A stretch of 64,000 nucleotides of DNA, taken from NCBI RefSeq assembly GCF_000744785.1, contig NZ_JQMO01000002.1:186001-250000 (forward strand). Reading direction: 5' to 3'. The DNA is from Kitasatospora azatica KCTC 9699. Its GTDB lineage: Bacteria; Actinomycetota; Actinomycetes; Streptomycetales; Streptomycetaceae. Below the pieces are notes generated by a model that was given only the letters and a program-made list of their open reading frames with translations, was not told where the DNA came from and did not search any database. The position numbers and the translations under genes were made by a program. Every line of letters starts with the position of its first letter. The first letter of the stretch is position 1. This document shows, in pieces, positions 8,634 through 18,219 of this stretch.

Positions 8634-9677
8634 TCAGGTGCGGAACAGGGCGACCTTCAGCGCGCCGTTGTTCCCGGCGTCGGCGAAGACGTCGTAGGCG
8701 TCCGGCATCTCGTCCAGGCCGAAGCGGTTGGTGACCAGGTCCGCGGTGCCGAGCCGGCCGGCGGCGAGCATGTCCAGGAGCAGCGGGGTGGTGTTGGTGT
8801 CGACCAGGCCGGTGGTGATGGTCAGGTTCTTGATCCACAGCTCTTCGAGGTGCAGCGTGGCGGGCTTGCCGTGGACGCCGACGTTGGCGACCCGGCCGCC
8901 GGGGCGCACCACGCGGGTGCACAGTTCGAAGGTCTCCGGCACGCCGACGGCCTCGATGGCCACGTCGGCGCCGAGCCCGTCGGGGCTGAGCGCGCGGATC
9001 GCGGCAGCGTCGGCGCGTGCGGCGTTCAGGACCTCGTCGGCGCCGAGGCGCTTGGCGGCGTCGAGCCGGCTGTCGGCCAGGTCCACGGCGATGATCCGGC
9101 CGGGGCTGTAGAGGCGGGCGGTGATGATGGCGGCCAGGCCGATCGGGCCGGCGCCGACGATCACCACGGTGTCCCCCGGGCTCACCCGGCCGTTGCGGAC
9201 GCCGACCTCGAAGGAGGTGGGCAGGATGTCCGCCAGCAGCAGGGCGGCCTCGTCCGTGACGCTGTCGGGCAGCCTGTGCAGGGAGTTGTCGGCGAAGGGG
9301 GTGCGGACGTACTCGGCCTGGGTGCCGTCGATCAGGTGGCCGAGGATCCAGCCCCCGCCGCCGGTGCACTGGCCGTAAGCGCCCTGCCGGCAGTAGCCGC
9401 AGCGGCCGCAGGCGGAGATGCAGGAGACCAGGACGCGGTCGCCGACCGCGATGGTGCGCACGCCCGGTCCGGTCTCGACGACGGTGCCGACGGCCTCGTG
9501 GCCGAGGATGCGCCCGTCGGTGACCTCGGGGACATCGCCCTTGAGGATGTGCAGATCGGTGCCGCAGATGGTGACGGCGTCCACCCGGACGACCGCGTCC
9601 TCGGGGTCGACCACGACGGGGTCGGGGACCTCGCCCCAGGTGCGGCGGCCCGGTCCGTGGTACGTCAGTGCCTTCAT
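8634..9677 (-). CDS. Zinc-dependent alcohol dehydrogenase (MDR family)
   Basis: A 347-residue medium-chain dehydrogenase. The catalytic zinc site is TICGTDLHILKGD (C37) with GHEAVGTV (His-Glu); the structural zinc lobe is CISACGRCGYCRQGAYGQC; the NAD(P) Rossmann motif is VVIVGAGPIGLAAI. Oxidises alcohols or reduces aldehydes in the cytoplasm. ATG 9677 is the family start (MKALTYHGPG); the open frame extends upstream without homology. It is divergent from the DosS-like kinase gene. In S. coelicolor an alcohol dehydrogenase of this kind lies in the OsdR dormancy region, which supports co-regulation (inference). Confidence 0.9.
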   Translation of the reverse strand: MKALTYHGPGRRTWGEVPDPVVVDPEDAVVRVDAVTICGTDLHILKGDVPEVTDGRILGHEAVGTVVETGPGVRTIAVGDRVLVSCISACGRCGYCRQGAYGQCTGGGGWILGHLIDGTQAEYVRTPFADNSLHRLPDSVTDEAALLLADILPTSFEVGVRNGRVSPGDTVVIVGAGPIGLAAIITARLYSPGRIIAVDLADSRLDAAKRLGADEVLNAARADAAAIRALSPDGLGADVAIEAVGVPETFELCTRVVRPGGRVANVGVHGKPATLHLEELWIKNLTITTGLVDTNTTPLLLDMLAAGRLGTADLVTNRFGLDEMPDAYDVFADAGNNGALKVALFRT

Positions 9678-9841
9678 CGCGCGCTCCCGTGTCTCGGTGT
9701 CCCCTTCAGCCTCCGCCCGGAGACGGGGAGTCGCATGGGCCGAGTGGCCCCGGTGCCGGGCCGAACGGTCCTCGCACGCCACGGTCCTCGCACGCCGCCC
9801 GAGCAGGTTGTGCCTAGGCTGGTCGAAGGCGCTCGGCAACG

Positions 9842-11572
9842 GTGGAGGAGCCGGTGGACGACGGATCGGAAGAGGGGTCGGCCGGCCTGCCGCGCCTTCG
9901 GCTCGACGAGCTGCTGGACGAGCTGCAGGCCCGCCTCGACACCGCCCGCGGCACCCGGGACCGGGTGCACGGCCTGCTGGAGGCGGTCCTCTCGGTGGGC
10001 CGGGACCTGGAACTCTCGCAGGCCCTGCGGCACATCGTCGAGGCGGCGGTGAGCCTGGTGGACGCGGAGTACGGCGCGCTCGGGGTGATCGGCGAGGACC
10101 AGCGGCTCGCACAGTTCATCCCGGTCGGGGTGACCGACGAGCAGGTCGGGAGGATCGGCCGGCTGCCGACCGGGCACGGCCTGCTGGGCGAACTGATCCG
10201 CCACCCGCAGCCACTGCGGCTGCCCGAGATCTCCCGCCACCCGTCCTCGTACGGCTTCCCAGCCAACCATCCACCGATGCACAGCTTCCTGGGTGTACCG
10301 ATCCGGGTGCGGGAGAAGGTGTTCGGCAATCTCTACCTGACCGAGAAGCGCGGCGGGCGCGAGTTCGACCCCGAGGACGAGGCGGTCCTGTCCACCCTCG
10401 CGGTGGCGGCGGGCGTGGCGATCGACAACGCGCGGCTGTACGCGCAGGCACAACTGCGCGAGCGCTGGCTGGCGGCCGGTGCGGAGGTGACCAGCGGCCT
10501 GCTGTCCGGGCACGGCGAGTCCGAGGTGCTGGACCTGCTGGTGGCCCGGGCCGGCGAGATCGCCGGCGCGGATCTCACCGTGATCGCGCTGCCGGTGACC
10601 GGCGCCCACGAGCTGGAGGTACGGATCGCGGTCGGGCTGGACGCCGAGAAGCACGCCGGGCTCGTGCTGCCGCTGTCCGGCTCGTTCATGGGCGCCGCGG
10701 CCCTGACCGGCGGGCTGGTGGTCAGCAGCGACGTGCGCAAGGACCCGCGGATCACCGCCGGACCGCCGCGTTGGGCGGGCCTGGGCCCGGCGGTCGCGGT
10801 GCCGGTCGGCACACCGGAGGGCGGCGTGCGCGGGGTGCTGATGCTGGCCCGGGCGGCCGGCAAGGCGCTCTTCGACGAGGACGAGTCCGCGCCGCTGGCG
10901 GGCTTCGCCGGACAGGCGGCGGTCGCGATGGAGCTGGCCGAGCGACGCCGGGACTCCGAGCAGGTCGCCCTGCTCAGCGAGCGCGACCGGATCGCCCGGG
11001 ACCTGCACGACCTGGCCATCCAGCGCCTGTTCGCCACCGGCATGACCCTGCAGAGCGCCACCCGGTTCATCGACCACCCGCAGGCGCGGGAGCGGGTGTT
11101 GCGCGCCGTCGACGACCTGGACGAGACGGCGAGGACCATCCGCGCCACGATCTTCGGTCTCCGGGTGCGCGAGAGCGGCCCGCAGGCCACCGGTCTGCGG
11201 GCGCACGCGGTCCAGGCCGTCGAGCGCGGGGCTGCGGCCCTGGGCTTCGCCCCGGCCCTGCGGATGACCGGCCTGCTGGACGTCACCGTGCCGGCGCCGC
11301 TGGCCGAGGACGCCGTGGCGGTGCTTGAGGAGGCGCTCTCGAACGCGGCCCGGCATGCGCGGGCCACCGCGGTGGAGGTCGAGCTGGCCGCCGGCTCCGA
11401 GCTGGTGGTCACGGTGACGGACGACGGTGTCGGGCTGCCGGCGGACGGCCGGCGCAGCGGCCTGGCCAACCTCGCCGAACGGGCCGCCGCCCACGGCGGC
11501 AGCTTCCGCGCGCAGGCCCGGGAGCAGGGCGGCACCGAGCTGGTCTGGCGGGTCCCGCTTTCCGACAGCTGA
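9842..11572 (+). CDS. osdK: GAF-domain sensor histidine kinase, DosS/OsdK-like
   Basis: 576 residues with two GAF domains (about 55-200 and 220-370), a HisKA_3 dimerisation box with phosphoacceptor H389 in ERDRIARDLHDLAIQRLFA, and an HATPase_c domain (EEALSNAARHA, DDGVGLPADGR, GLANLAERA). The layout and the GFPANHPPMHSFLGVPIRVR segment of the first GAF match DosS/DosT/OsdK, oxygen- or redox-sensing kinases of the actinobacterial dormancy regulon; H143 lies where DosS carries its haem-region histidine (inference). A GTG at 9854 is an alternative start. Its likely partner regulator is encoded at 12821-13519. Confidence 0.88.
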   Translation: MEEPVDDGSEEGSAGLPRLRLDELLDELQARLDTARGTRDRVHGLLEAVLSVGRDLELSQALRHIVEAAVSLVDAEYGALGVIGEDQRLAQFIPVGVTDEQVGRIGRLPTGHGLLGELIRHPQPLRLPEISRHPSSYGFPANHPPMHSFLGVPIRVREKVFGNLYLTEKRGGREFDPEDEAVLSTLAVAAGVAIDNARLYAQAQLRERWLAAGAEVTSGLLSGHGESEVLDLLVARAGEIAGADLTVIALPVTGAHELEVRIAVGLDAEKHAGLVLPLSGSFMGAAALTGGLVVSSDVRKDPRITAGPPRWAGLGPAVAVPVGTPEGGVRGVLMLARAAGKALFDEDESAPLAGFAGQAAVAMELAERRRDSEQVALLSERDRIARDLHDLAIQRLFATGMTLQSATRFIDHPQARERVLRAVDDLDETARTIRATIFGLRVRESGPQATGLRAHAVQAVERGAAALGFAPALRMTGLLDVTVPAPLAEDAVAVLEEALSNAARHARATAVEVELAAGSELVVTVTDDGVGLPADGRRSGLANLAERAAAHGGSFRAQAREQGGTELVWRVPLSDS

Positions 11573-11660
11573 CGCCCACTCAGTTGACGACTGCCCAGTT
11601 GACGCTCACTCAGTTGACGGCTGCTCAGTAGACGGCTGCTCAGTTGACGACTGCTCAGTA
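11566..11660. repeat. 15-bp tandem repeat (about 6 copies) between convergent genes
   Basis: Six imperfect 15-bp units of the type CAGTTGACGACTGCT run from the last codons of the kinase gene through the intergenic gap to the stop codon of the nitroreductase gene. Units differ by one to four bases. Each contains TTGAC; no strong hairpin is evident. It separates two convergent genes and may affect transcript ends, but that is inference. Confidence 0.9.
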
Positions 11661-12641
11661 CTCGTCGCCCTCCAGCACCTCCTTCACCTCCAGGCGCGGG
11701 GTCGCCGCGCCCTGCGGGCCGTAGCCGAGCCGGATCAGCATCTGCGTGAAGCCCGGGCCCTGCCGGGGCTCGCGGGTGTTCCAGCGCAGGTAGGGCCACT
11801 CCATCGCCTGGTGCAGCAGCGAGGCGCGGACCTGGTGCGCGGTGGCCACCAGCAGCACGTGCTGCAGCCCCATCCCGGCGTGCAGCCAGTCCACCGGGCG
11901 GTCCTCACGGGTGGCCAGCACCGCCAGGCAGGGGTCGGCCTCGAAGGCGGCGGGCGGCTGGTGCTCGGCGGGGTGCAGGGCCGCGAAGTCCCGCATCGGC
12001 AGCCGCCCGGCCGCGTCCTGCGGTCCGAGCGCGGCGACCGGGATCCCGTACGGAGCCGCGCCAGGGCCCTGCACCCAGCCCCGGCTCTCCACGCTGCGCT
12101 CCGGGTCGGTGGTGCTGCGGCGCTCGGCCTCGGCGGTCAGTTCGAGCAGCCGGGTCCGCTCGGCCGGCCCCGGCAGGTGCAGCAGCGCGCCCTCCCAGCC
12201 GGCCGCCTCGACCAGTTCGTCGAGCACCTCGGCGGGAACGGGCTGCCCGCTGAACGGCGCCCGGACGGTGTGCCGGTGCCAGATCTCCTGGTACAGCCGA
12301 TCGGTCTCAGAGGCGGCGGCCAGGGCCGGCCGGTCCAGCACCACCGCGGCCAGCAGGTCGGGTTCGCCGGGGTCGGGCAGCAGCCGCACCTCGGGGGCCC
12401 AGCCGAGCTCGCGGGCGGCGATCCGCAGGTTGAACACGGCGGCGCCGACCGAGATGTGCAGCGACCGGCCGCGGGGGTCGGTGACCGGCAGGGCGCGCTC
12501 GCGGGCTGCCCGGACCTCCAGCACGGAGGTCTCCGGGCGCAGCCGGAACCGCCAGGGCTGGGTGTTGTGGATGGACGGCGCGGCCACTGCGGCGGAGATC
12601 AGCTTCTCCAGGGTGGCGGCGTCGAGGGCCGCTGCGATCAT
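11655..12641 (-). CDS. Acg-family nitroreductase-like protein
   Basis: 328 residues. N-terminal AAVAAPSIHNTQPWRFRL is the signature of the Acg (Rv2032) branch of the nitroreductase superfamily, followed by a duplicated flavodoxin-reductase-like fold and a C-terminal half with LATREDRPVDWLHAGMGLQHVLLVATA. Characterised Acg binds FMN but has a covered active site and may store flavin rather than reduce nitro groups. In mycobacteria and Streptomyces these genes are DosR/OsdR targets; here the gene lies between the kinase and regulator genes. ATG 12641 has a good AGGAG site. Confidence 0.87.
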   Translation of the reverse strand: MIAAALDAATLEKLISAAVAAPSIHNTQPWRFRLRPETSVLEVRAARERALPVTDPRGRSLHISVGAAVFNLRIAARELGWAPEVRLLPDPGEPDLLAAVVLDRPALAAASETDRLYQEIWHRHTVRAPFSGQPVPAEVLDELVEAAGWEGALLHLPGPAERTRLLELTAEAERRSTTDPERSVESRGWVQGPGAAPYGIPVAALGPQDAAGRLPMRDFAALHPAEHQPPAAFEADPCLAVLATREDRPVDWLHAGMGLQHVLLVATAHQVRASLLHQAMEWPYLRWNTREPRQGPGFTQMLIRLGYGPQGAATPRLEVKEVLEGDEY

Positions 12642-12820
12642 GGCGACGCTCCTAGGCCGGACGGAACGGAGCTCTGGCTTCTGGGACCACTCTCCCGCCC
12701 GGTCCGCCGGGATCGCTTGGGCCGATCGGCTCTTACCGCTGGGGCGACCGGCCCCGGCGCGGGTCGGGTTGCCCTGCCCGCAGCGGCTCGGCACGGCACG
12801 GCTCGGCACGGCTGGAGGAG

Positions 12821-13519
12821 TCAGTGCGAGTGGTGCTGCTCGGCCTCGACCTGCGCGGCGAGCACGGCCGCCTGGAGCCGGCGCTCCACGCCCAGCTTGG
12901 CGAGGAGCCGCGAGACGTGGTTCTTGACGGTCTTCTCGGCCAGGTACAGCTCCTCGCCGATCTGCCGGTTGGTCTTGCCCTCACCTACCAGCACGAGGAT
13001 CTCGCGCTCGCGCGGGGTCAGTTGGCCCAGGACCGCCTCGGTGTCGCTCTCCTCGTGGTGGCGCAGACGCTCCATCAGCTTGCCGGTGCTCGCCGGGTCG
13101 AGCGTCGACTTCCCGGCGGCCACCGTGCGCACCGCGGCGACCAGGTCCTCGCCCTTGACCTGCTTCAGCACGTATCCCGCGGCTCCGGCCATGATCGCGT
13201 CCAGCAGCGCGTCGTCGTCGTCGAACGAGGTCAGCATCAGGCAGGCCAGGTCCGGCAGCCGATCGCGCAGCTCGCGGCAGACGGTGACCCCGTCCCCGTC
13301 GGGCAGCCGGACGTCGAGGACGGCCACCCGCGGCCGCAGCGCGGGGATCCGGGCCAGCGCCTGCGCACAGGTGGCGGCCTCGCCGACCACCTCGATGTCC
13401 GGCTCGGCCTCCAGCAGGTCGCGCACCCCGCGCCGGACCACCTCGTGGTCGTCGAGGAGGAAGATCCGGAGGGGCAGCTCGGGCTCGCGGGACTCGGCAC
13501 GGACCTCACTGGCGCCCAT
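12821..13519 (-). CDS. osdR: NarL-family response regulator, DosR/OsdR-like
   Basis: 232 residues. Receiver domain (about 16-135) has the acidic pocket LLDDHE, phosphoacceptor Asp in VAVLDVRLPDGDG and Lys in GYVLKQVKGED; the LuxR-type HTH is LTPREREILVLVGEGKTNRQIGEELYLAEKTVKNHVSRLLAKL (about 163-205). DosR-type output is transcription of dormancy genes. The C-terminus ends in a His-rich tail (EAEQHHSH). ATG 13519 follows AGGAGG. It is encoded upstream of and in the same direction as the Acg-like gene. Assignment as partner of the GAF kinase is by gene context and family. Confidence 0.9.
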   Translation of the reverse strand: MGASEVRAESREPELPLRIFLLDDHEVVRRGVRDLLEAEPDIEVVGEAATCAQALARIPALRPRVAVLDVRLPDGDGVTVCRELRDRLPDLACLMLTSFDDDDALLDAIMAGAAGYVLKQVKGEDLVAAVRTVAAGKSTLDPASTGKLMERLRHHEESDTEAVLGQLTPREREILVLVGEGKTNRQIGEELYLAEKTVKNHVSRLLAKLGVERRLQAAVLAAQVEAEQHHSH

Positions 13520-13944
13520 CACTGCCTCCTGACCCGGACCACGGTGCCCTGTCTTGATTCTGCCCGCGGCGGCGGACCCTTGCCTGAAGCGGGAGGCGGT
13601 CCGGCCGGGGGCTCGGTCGGGCGCACCCCCGAGGGCCCGAGTCGCCCGATCCCTCGGCGCTGTCCATGCCTCTCGGTGCGCGGTTAAAGAAACGACCAAG
13701 CCCTTCAACAACCCGTTGACGCGAGCTCGTGGCCGCTCTACGTTCGTTCATGCGGAAACATAATTCCGCATAGTGAAATTTCTGCCCCATCGGGCCCACG
13801 GCCCAAGCCGCCCCGAACCCCAGGGCGTAGTCCCCCGAAACAGGTGCCCGCCTGACCTCCGGCATGCCCGGGAACCCCCCGGCTGCCCGGTTCAGTCGCC
13901 GCGCGACCGCACACAGCCGCCCCGCCCTCGAAAGGAGTGCATCC
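13520..13944. promoter_or_regulatory. Divergent upstream region of osdR-like and urease genes
   Basis: A 425-bp gap between the divergent regulator and ureA genes. It must hold the promoters of both; around 13738-13770 the composition drops to an AT-richer stretch (TTCATGCGGAAACATAATTCCGCATAGTG) containing the inverted repeat TGCGGAA-acata-TTCCGCA at 13750-13768, a plausible operator for a nitrogen regulator. Which protein binds is not known from sequence. Confidence 0.55.
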
Positions 13945-14250
13945 GTGAATCTCGCTCCACGGGAGATCGACAAGCTCTATGTCTACGTGGTGGCTGACCT
14001 CGCCCGCAGACGTCGCGCTCGCGGCCTGAAGCTGAACTACAGCGAGGCCGTCGCACTGATCAGCGAAGGGATCCTGGAGGCGGCCCGGGACGGCCGGACC
14101 GTCGCCGAGTGCATGGAGATCGGGAAGAAGTTCGTCACCGCCGAGGACGTCATGCCCGGCGTGCGCGACATGCTCCCGCTGCTGCAGATCGAGGCGGCCT
14201 TCGTGGACGGCACCAAGCTCGTCTCCTGCCACGATCCGGTGGGTGCCTGA
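13945..14250 (+). CDS. ureA: Urease subunit gamma
   Basis: 101 residues, the normal length of UreA: LAPREIDKLYVYVVADLARRRRARGLKLNYSEAVALI, then EAARDGRTVAECM and VMPGVRDMLPLLQIEA. Forms the (UreABC)3 heterotrimer that hydrolyses urea to ammonia and carbamate in the cytoplasm. GTG 13945 is preceded by AAAGGAG and matches the family start; the open frame continues further upstream without homology. First gene of the operon. Confidence 0.96.
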   Translation: MNLAPREIDKLYVYVVADLARRRRARGLKLNYSEAVALISEGILEAARDGRTVAECMEIGKKFVTAEDVMPGVRDMLPLLQIEAAFVDGTKLVSCHDPVGA

Positions 14251-14253
14251 GCA

Positions 14254-15216
14254 ATGACGGCTTTCGGGCGCAGTATCGGCCAAGCGCACAGCACCAGTCG
14301 GGCGCAGAGCGACGGCCAAGCACGCGGCAACCACCGGGCGGGCAGCAATGATCGGGGGCGCAGCGGCACAGCGACGCTCGTCCTGGTCGGCGGGCACGAA
14401 GGCGGCGATGCGAGCGCACTGCGTCCCTTGGTCGAGGGCGGGCACGCCCTGCGCGCGGTCGGCGTGGGTCGGGAACTGACGCTCGCGGTCAGCGAGGCGT
14501 TGGCCTGGACGGACCTGCCGGTCTGCGTCGTGCCGATGACCTTGGGCCGGGATCCCCAGCTGGTCGCCGACACCGCGCGGGCGCTGCGCTGGGCGGCCGG
14601 GCCGGGTCCCCAGGGGAGGATCGCGCTCACCGAGCCCTTCGGCAGCGCGACGCATCTCGTCGGCTGGCTGCGGGCCGCGGCCGGCCGGGTGGCCGACGCC
14701 CGGCCCGAGGACTCCGCGGTGCTGGTCACCGCGCCGGCTGCCGGACCGTTCGAGGACGCCGAGCTCTTCCGGATCGCGCGGCTGGTCCGGCAGCACGGCT
14801 CGCACCGGTGGGTGGAGGTGGCCTTCGACGGCGGAGATCCGGGCCTCGCCGAGGGCGTCCGGCGCTGCCGTGACCTCGGCGCCCGGCGGGTGGTCATGCT
14901 GCCGGCGGCCTTCGGTCCGGCGGCGGCCCGGCCGGTGGCGGCCCGGCCGGTGGCGGGCGCCGAGGACGGCGGCCACCTGCTCAGCACGTCGGCCGTCGCG
15001 GGGGTGCTCCGGGCCCGCGTGGCGCAGGCGCTGCACCGGCTGAGCCAGGGGCAGGACGGCATCGCGGCCGGACTCGATGCCGCGCACGGCCACGGTCACG
15101 CGCACTCGCACGGCCCGCACGACTCGCATGACACGCACGGAGCGCACGGGACGCAGCCGTCGGTCGGCCACAGCGATCACCACAGCCACGAGCACCGCCT
15201 GCACGCCCACCACTGA
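14254..15216 (+). CDS. CbiX/sirohydrochlorin chelatase-like protein with His-rich tail, within the urease operon
   Basis: 320 residues starting four bases after ureA. Residues about 40-250 resemble the CbiX/SirB class II chelatase fold ([17 protein letters not shown] at the first metal-binding region, [22 protein letters not shown]). The last 40 residues are a His tail ([19 protein letters not shown], then [12 protein letters not shown]), as in nickel chaperones. An Arg/Ser/Gln-rich N-terminal extension has no homology. A direct 15-bp duplication (14923-14952) encodes RPVAARPVA. Lying between ureA and ureB, it probably stores or delivers nickel for urease; related CfbA chelatases insert nickel. 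The role is inferred. Confidence 0.72.
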   Translation: MTAFGRSIGQAHSTSRAQSDGQARGNHRAGSNDRGRSGTATLVLVGGHEGGDASALRPLVEGGHALRAVGVGRELTLAVSEALAWTDLPVCVVPMTLGRDPQLVADTARALRWAAGPGPQGRIALTEPFGSATHLVGWLRAAAGRVADARPEDSAVLVTAPAAGPFEDAELFRIARLVRQHGSHRWVEVAFDGGDPGLAEGVRRCRDLGARRVVMLPAAFGPAAARPVAARPVAGAEDGGHLLSTSAVAGVLRARVAQALHRLSQGQDGIAAGLDAAHGHGHAHSHGPHDSHDTHGAHGTQPSVGHSDHHSHEHRLHAHH

Positions 15217-15238
15217 CGCCGCCAAGCCGCCGCAGCCG

Positions 15239-15272
15239 CCAGCCAGCCAGCCAGCCAGCCCGCCCGCCCGCC
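15239..15272. repeat. CCAG/CCCG tetranucleotide repeats between the CbiX-like gene and ureB
   Basis: A run of about six CCAG units passes into three CCCG units in the 99-bp gap before ureB. It carries no stop or start signal; likely a slippage-prone spacer. Confidence 0.85.
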
Positions 15273-15315
15273 GACCCCCGAGCGGCCCCCCACCGTTGCA
15301 CGAGAGAGAGACGCC

Positions 15316-15714
15316 ATGTCAGGCAGACCCGCGTACCTGTACGGAACGGAACCGGTCGAGATCAACACCGGCCGGGCGAAGGTACGTCTGGTGGTGAGCA
15401 ACACGGGCGACCGGGCCGTGCAGGTCGGCTCGCACTACCACTTCTTCGAGGTCAACCGCGCGCTGGACTTCGACCGCAACCGGGCGTTCGGCATGCACCT
15501 GGACCTGCCCGCCGGCACCGGCATCCGCTTCGAGCCGGGCGACACCCGCGAGGTGGACCTCGCCGCCTACGCCGGACACCGGCGGTTGATCGGCTTCAGC
15601 GGCCTGGTGGACGGCGGCCTCGGCTCCGCCGACACCCGGGTCAAGGCGCTGCGCCGGGCCGTCGAGCGAGGCTTCAAGGGCGCCCGGTGCGAGAACGAGG
15701 GCGGCGAACTCTGA
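15316..15714 (+). CDS. ureB: Urease subunit beta
   Basis: 132 residues: [67 protein letters not shown], and [20 protein letters not shown]-terminal extension of about 25 residues beyond the usual 105 is seen ([22 protein letters not shown]). Structural subunit of urease. Stop TGA overlaps the ureC ATG (TGATG), implying translational coupling. Confidence 0.95.
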   Translation: MSGRPAYLYGTEPVEINTGRAKVRLVVSNTGDRAVQVGSHYHFFEVNRALDFDRNRAFGMHLDLPAGTGIRFEPGDTREVDLAAYAGHRRLIGFSGLVDGGLGSADTRVKALRRAVERGFKGARCENEGGEL

Positions 15715-17438
15715 TGGCGATCATCCCGCGCAGGCAGTACACCGACCTCTTCGGCCCCACGATCGGAGACCGCTTTCAACTCGCCGACACCAACCTCGTC
15801 GTGGAGATCGAGAAGGACTTCAACCAGGGGCACTACGGCGACGAGGCCGTCTACGGCGGCGGCAAGGGCATCCGGGACGGCATGGCCCAGGACCCGGCCG
15901 CGACCTCGCTGCAGGGTGCGTTGGACCTGGTGATCACCAACGTGGTGGTGATGGACCCGGTGCTCGGCATCGTCAAGGGCGACATCGGCGTCAAGGACGG
16001 CTTCATCACCGCCGTCGGCAAGGCCGGCAACCCCCGCCTGCAGAGCGGGGTGGACCCCAAGCTGGTCATCGGTCCCGGCACCGAGGTGATCTCCGGCGAG
16101 CATCTGATCGCCACCGCCGGCGGCATCGACACCCACATCCACTTCATCGCCCCGCAGCAGGTCCAGGAGGGCCTGACCAACGGGATCACCACGCTGATCG
16201 GCGGCGGCACCGGCCCGTCCGACGGGACCAACGGCACGACCTGTACGCCGGGGCCGTGGAACATCGGCCGGATGTACCAGGCCGTGGAGGACCTCCCGGT
16301 GAACGTCGGCCTGCTGGGCAAGGGCAACGCCTCGCTGCCCGAGGCCCTGCGCGAGCAGGTCGAGGCGGGCGTGTGCGGGCTGAAGGTGCACGAGGACTGG
16401 GGCACGACGCCCGCCGCCGTCGACACCGCGCTCAGGGTGGCCGACGAGTACGACGTGCAGGTCGCGATCCACACCGACACCCTCAACGAGTCCGGCTTCT
16501 ACGAGGACACCCTGTCGGCGATCGACGGCCGGACCATCCACACCTTCCACACCGAGGGCGCGGGCGGTGGCCACGCCCCCGACATCATGCGGATCGCGGG
16601 CGAGCCCAACGTCCTTCCCTCGTCGACCAATCCGACCCTGCCCTACACCGTCAACTCGATCGACGAGCTGCTCGACATGGTGATGGTCTGCCACCACCTC
16701 AGCCACGACATCCCCGAGGACGTCTCCTTCGCGGAGTCCCGGGTCCGCGCCGAGACCGTGGCGGCCGAGACCGTGCTCCACGACGAGGGCGTGATCAGCA
16801 TCTTCTCCTCGGACTCGCAGGCGATGGGCCGGATCGGCGAGTCCTTCGCGCGGGCCTTCCAGACCGCCCACCACTGCAAGGACCAGCGTGGCAGGTTGGA
16901 CGGCGACAGCGAGCGCAACGACAACTTCCGGGTGCTGCGCTACCTGGCCAAGCTGACCATCAACCCGGCGATAGCGTCCGGCACTTCGGACTACATCGGC
17001 TCGTTGGAACCGGGCAAGCTCGCGGACATCGTGCTCTGGCCGATCAACTCCTTCGGCGCCAAGCCCAAGTTGGTGATCAAGGGCGGCATGATCAACTGGG
17101 CGCTGATGGGCGACCCCAACGCCTCGCTGCCCACCACCCAGCCGATCTACTACCGCCCGATGTACGGCGCGCTCGGCCGGGCCCGGCAGGCCACCCGGGT
17201 CTCGTTCATGTCGCAGGCCGCGGTGGATCGCGGGGTGCCGGCCGAACTCGGCCTCGACAGCAGGGTGTTGCCGGTGCGCAACTGCCGCACGGTCGGGAAG
17301 CAGCACATGGTGCGCAACGACGCCACGCCGCGGATCGAGGTCGACCCGGAGCTCTACCGGGTCACCCTCGACGGGGTGCCGGCCACCATCGAGCCGGCCC
17401 GGACCCTCCCGCTCAACCAGCTCTTCTACCTCGCATGA
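15714..17438 (+). CDS. ureC: Urease subunit alpha (catalytic)
   Basis: 574 residues, full length. The di-nickel site is intact: H141 and H143 in [10 protein letters not shown], carbamylated K224 in [10 protein letters not shown], further His residues in [11 protein letters not shown] and HTEGAGGGH, the active-site flap with the Cys of MVCHHLSHD, and Asp in [12 protein letters not shown]. Hydrolyses urea with UreA and UreB in the cytoplasm. Nickel insertion needs the downstream UreF, UreG and UreD. Stop overlaps the ureF start (ATGA). Confidence 0.97.
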   Translation: MAIIPRRQYTDLFGPTIGDRFQLADTNLVVEIEKDFNQGHYGDEAVYGGGKGIRDGMAQDPAATSLQGALDLVITNVVVMDPVLGIVKGDIGVKDGFITAVGKAGNPRLQSGVDPKLVIGPGTEVISGEHLIATAGGIDTHIHFIAPQQVQEGLTNGITTLIGGGTGPSDGTNGTTCTPGPWNIGRMYQAVEDLPVNVGLLGKGNASLPEALREQVEAGVCGLKVHEDWGTTPAAVDTALRVADEYDVQVAIHTDTLNESGFYEDTLSAIDGRTIHTFHTEGAGGGHAPDIMRIAGEPNVLPSSTNPTLPYTVNSIDELLDMVMVCHHLSHDIPEDVSFAESRVRAETVAAETVLHDEGVISIFSSDSQAMGRIGESFARAFQTAHHCKDQRGRLDGDSERNDNFRVLRYLAKLTINPAIASGTSDYIGSLEPGKLADIVLWPINSFGAKPKLVIKGGMINWALMGDPNASLPTTQPIYYRPMYGALGRARQATRVSFMSQAAVDRGVPAELGLDSRVLPVRNCRTVGKQHMVRNDATPRIEVDPELYRVTLDGVPATIEPARTLPLNQLFYLA

Positions 17439-18184
17439 CCGGGAACATGACCGCGGACACGATCGGGATCCCGGCCGCAACCCCCTCCGCCGCAACCCCC
17501 TCCCTGGATTCGCTGCTGGTCAGCCTCCAGCTCACCGATTCGGCCTTCCCCAGCGGCCTCTACACCCTCTCGCACGGCCTCGAAGGCTATGCGCAGGCCA
17601 AGCAGGTCGACGCCGACCTCCTGCCGGCGCTGCTGGCCGACCTGCTGCGGCACTCGGTCGGCCCGGCGGACGCCACCGCGCTCGCCCTGGCCCACCGGGC
17701 GGCCGTGGTCGAGGACTGGGACGCCGTGGTCGAGGTCGACGAGCGCCTGCATGCGAGCAAGCTCAACCGCGAGCTGCGGCTGGCCTCCACCCGGACCGGA
17801 CGGCAGATGCTGGACACCGCCCATCTGGCGCTGGGCGGCGAGGCGTTGGACCGCTACGCGGAGCTGGTGACGGCCCGGCGGTCACCCGGCTGCCAGGCGG
17901 TCGCCGCCGGTGTGGCGTACGCGGCCGGCGGCGTGCCGACCGAACAGGCGGTGGCGAGCGACCTGTTCGCCTTCGCGGTCAGCTTCGTCGGGGCCGGCCT
18001 GCGGCTGCGCCTGACCGACCACCGGCGCGCCCAGACCACGCTGCGGGCGCTCGCGCCGGTGATCGCCGAGGTCACGGCGGGCGCGCTGGAACGGCAGTTG
18101 GCGGACCTGGGCGGCTGCACCCCAGTGGCTGACGCCATGTCAGGTCGCCATGAACGGGCCGAGGCCCGGATGTTCGCCAGCTAG
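17435..18184 (+). CDS. ureF: Urease accessory protein UreF
   Basis: 249 residues, all-helical. [22 protein letters not shown] near the N-terminus is the UreF signature; [14 protein letters not shown] and [22 protein letters not shown] lie in the conserved core. UreF bridges UreD and UreG on apo-urease and gates nickel transfer and lysine carbamylation. The ATG lies in a 4-base ATGA overlap with ureC. An Ala/Thr/Pro-rich N-terminal extension contains a small repeat ([10 protein letters not shown]). Confidence 0.93.
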   Translation: MTGNMTADTIGIPAATPSAATPSLDSLLVSLQLTDSAFPSGLYTLSHGLEGYAQAKQVDADLLPALLADLLRHSVGPADATALALAHRAAVVEDWDAVVEVDERLHASKLNRELRLASTRTGRQMLDTAHLALGGEALDRYAELVTARRSPGCQAVAAGVAYAAGGVPTEQAVASDLFAFAVSFVGAGLRLRLTDHRRAQTTLRALAPVIAEVTAGALERQLADLGGCTPVADAMSGRHERAEARMFAS

Positions 18185-18219
18185 GAATAGGCCGGCCAGG
18201 AAGAGTAGAGGGCTGAGAC

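Noticed and set aside
11566..11660. Possible CRISPR-like array in the 15-bp repeats
   Set aside because: The units are contiguous without spacers, far shorter than CRISPR repeats, and no cas gene is present.
15567..17495. Long minus-strand frame opposite ureC
   Set aside because: Shadow of ureC; no domain features and low-complexity content.
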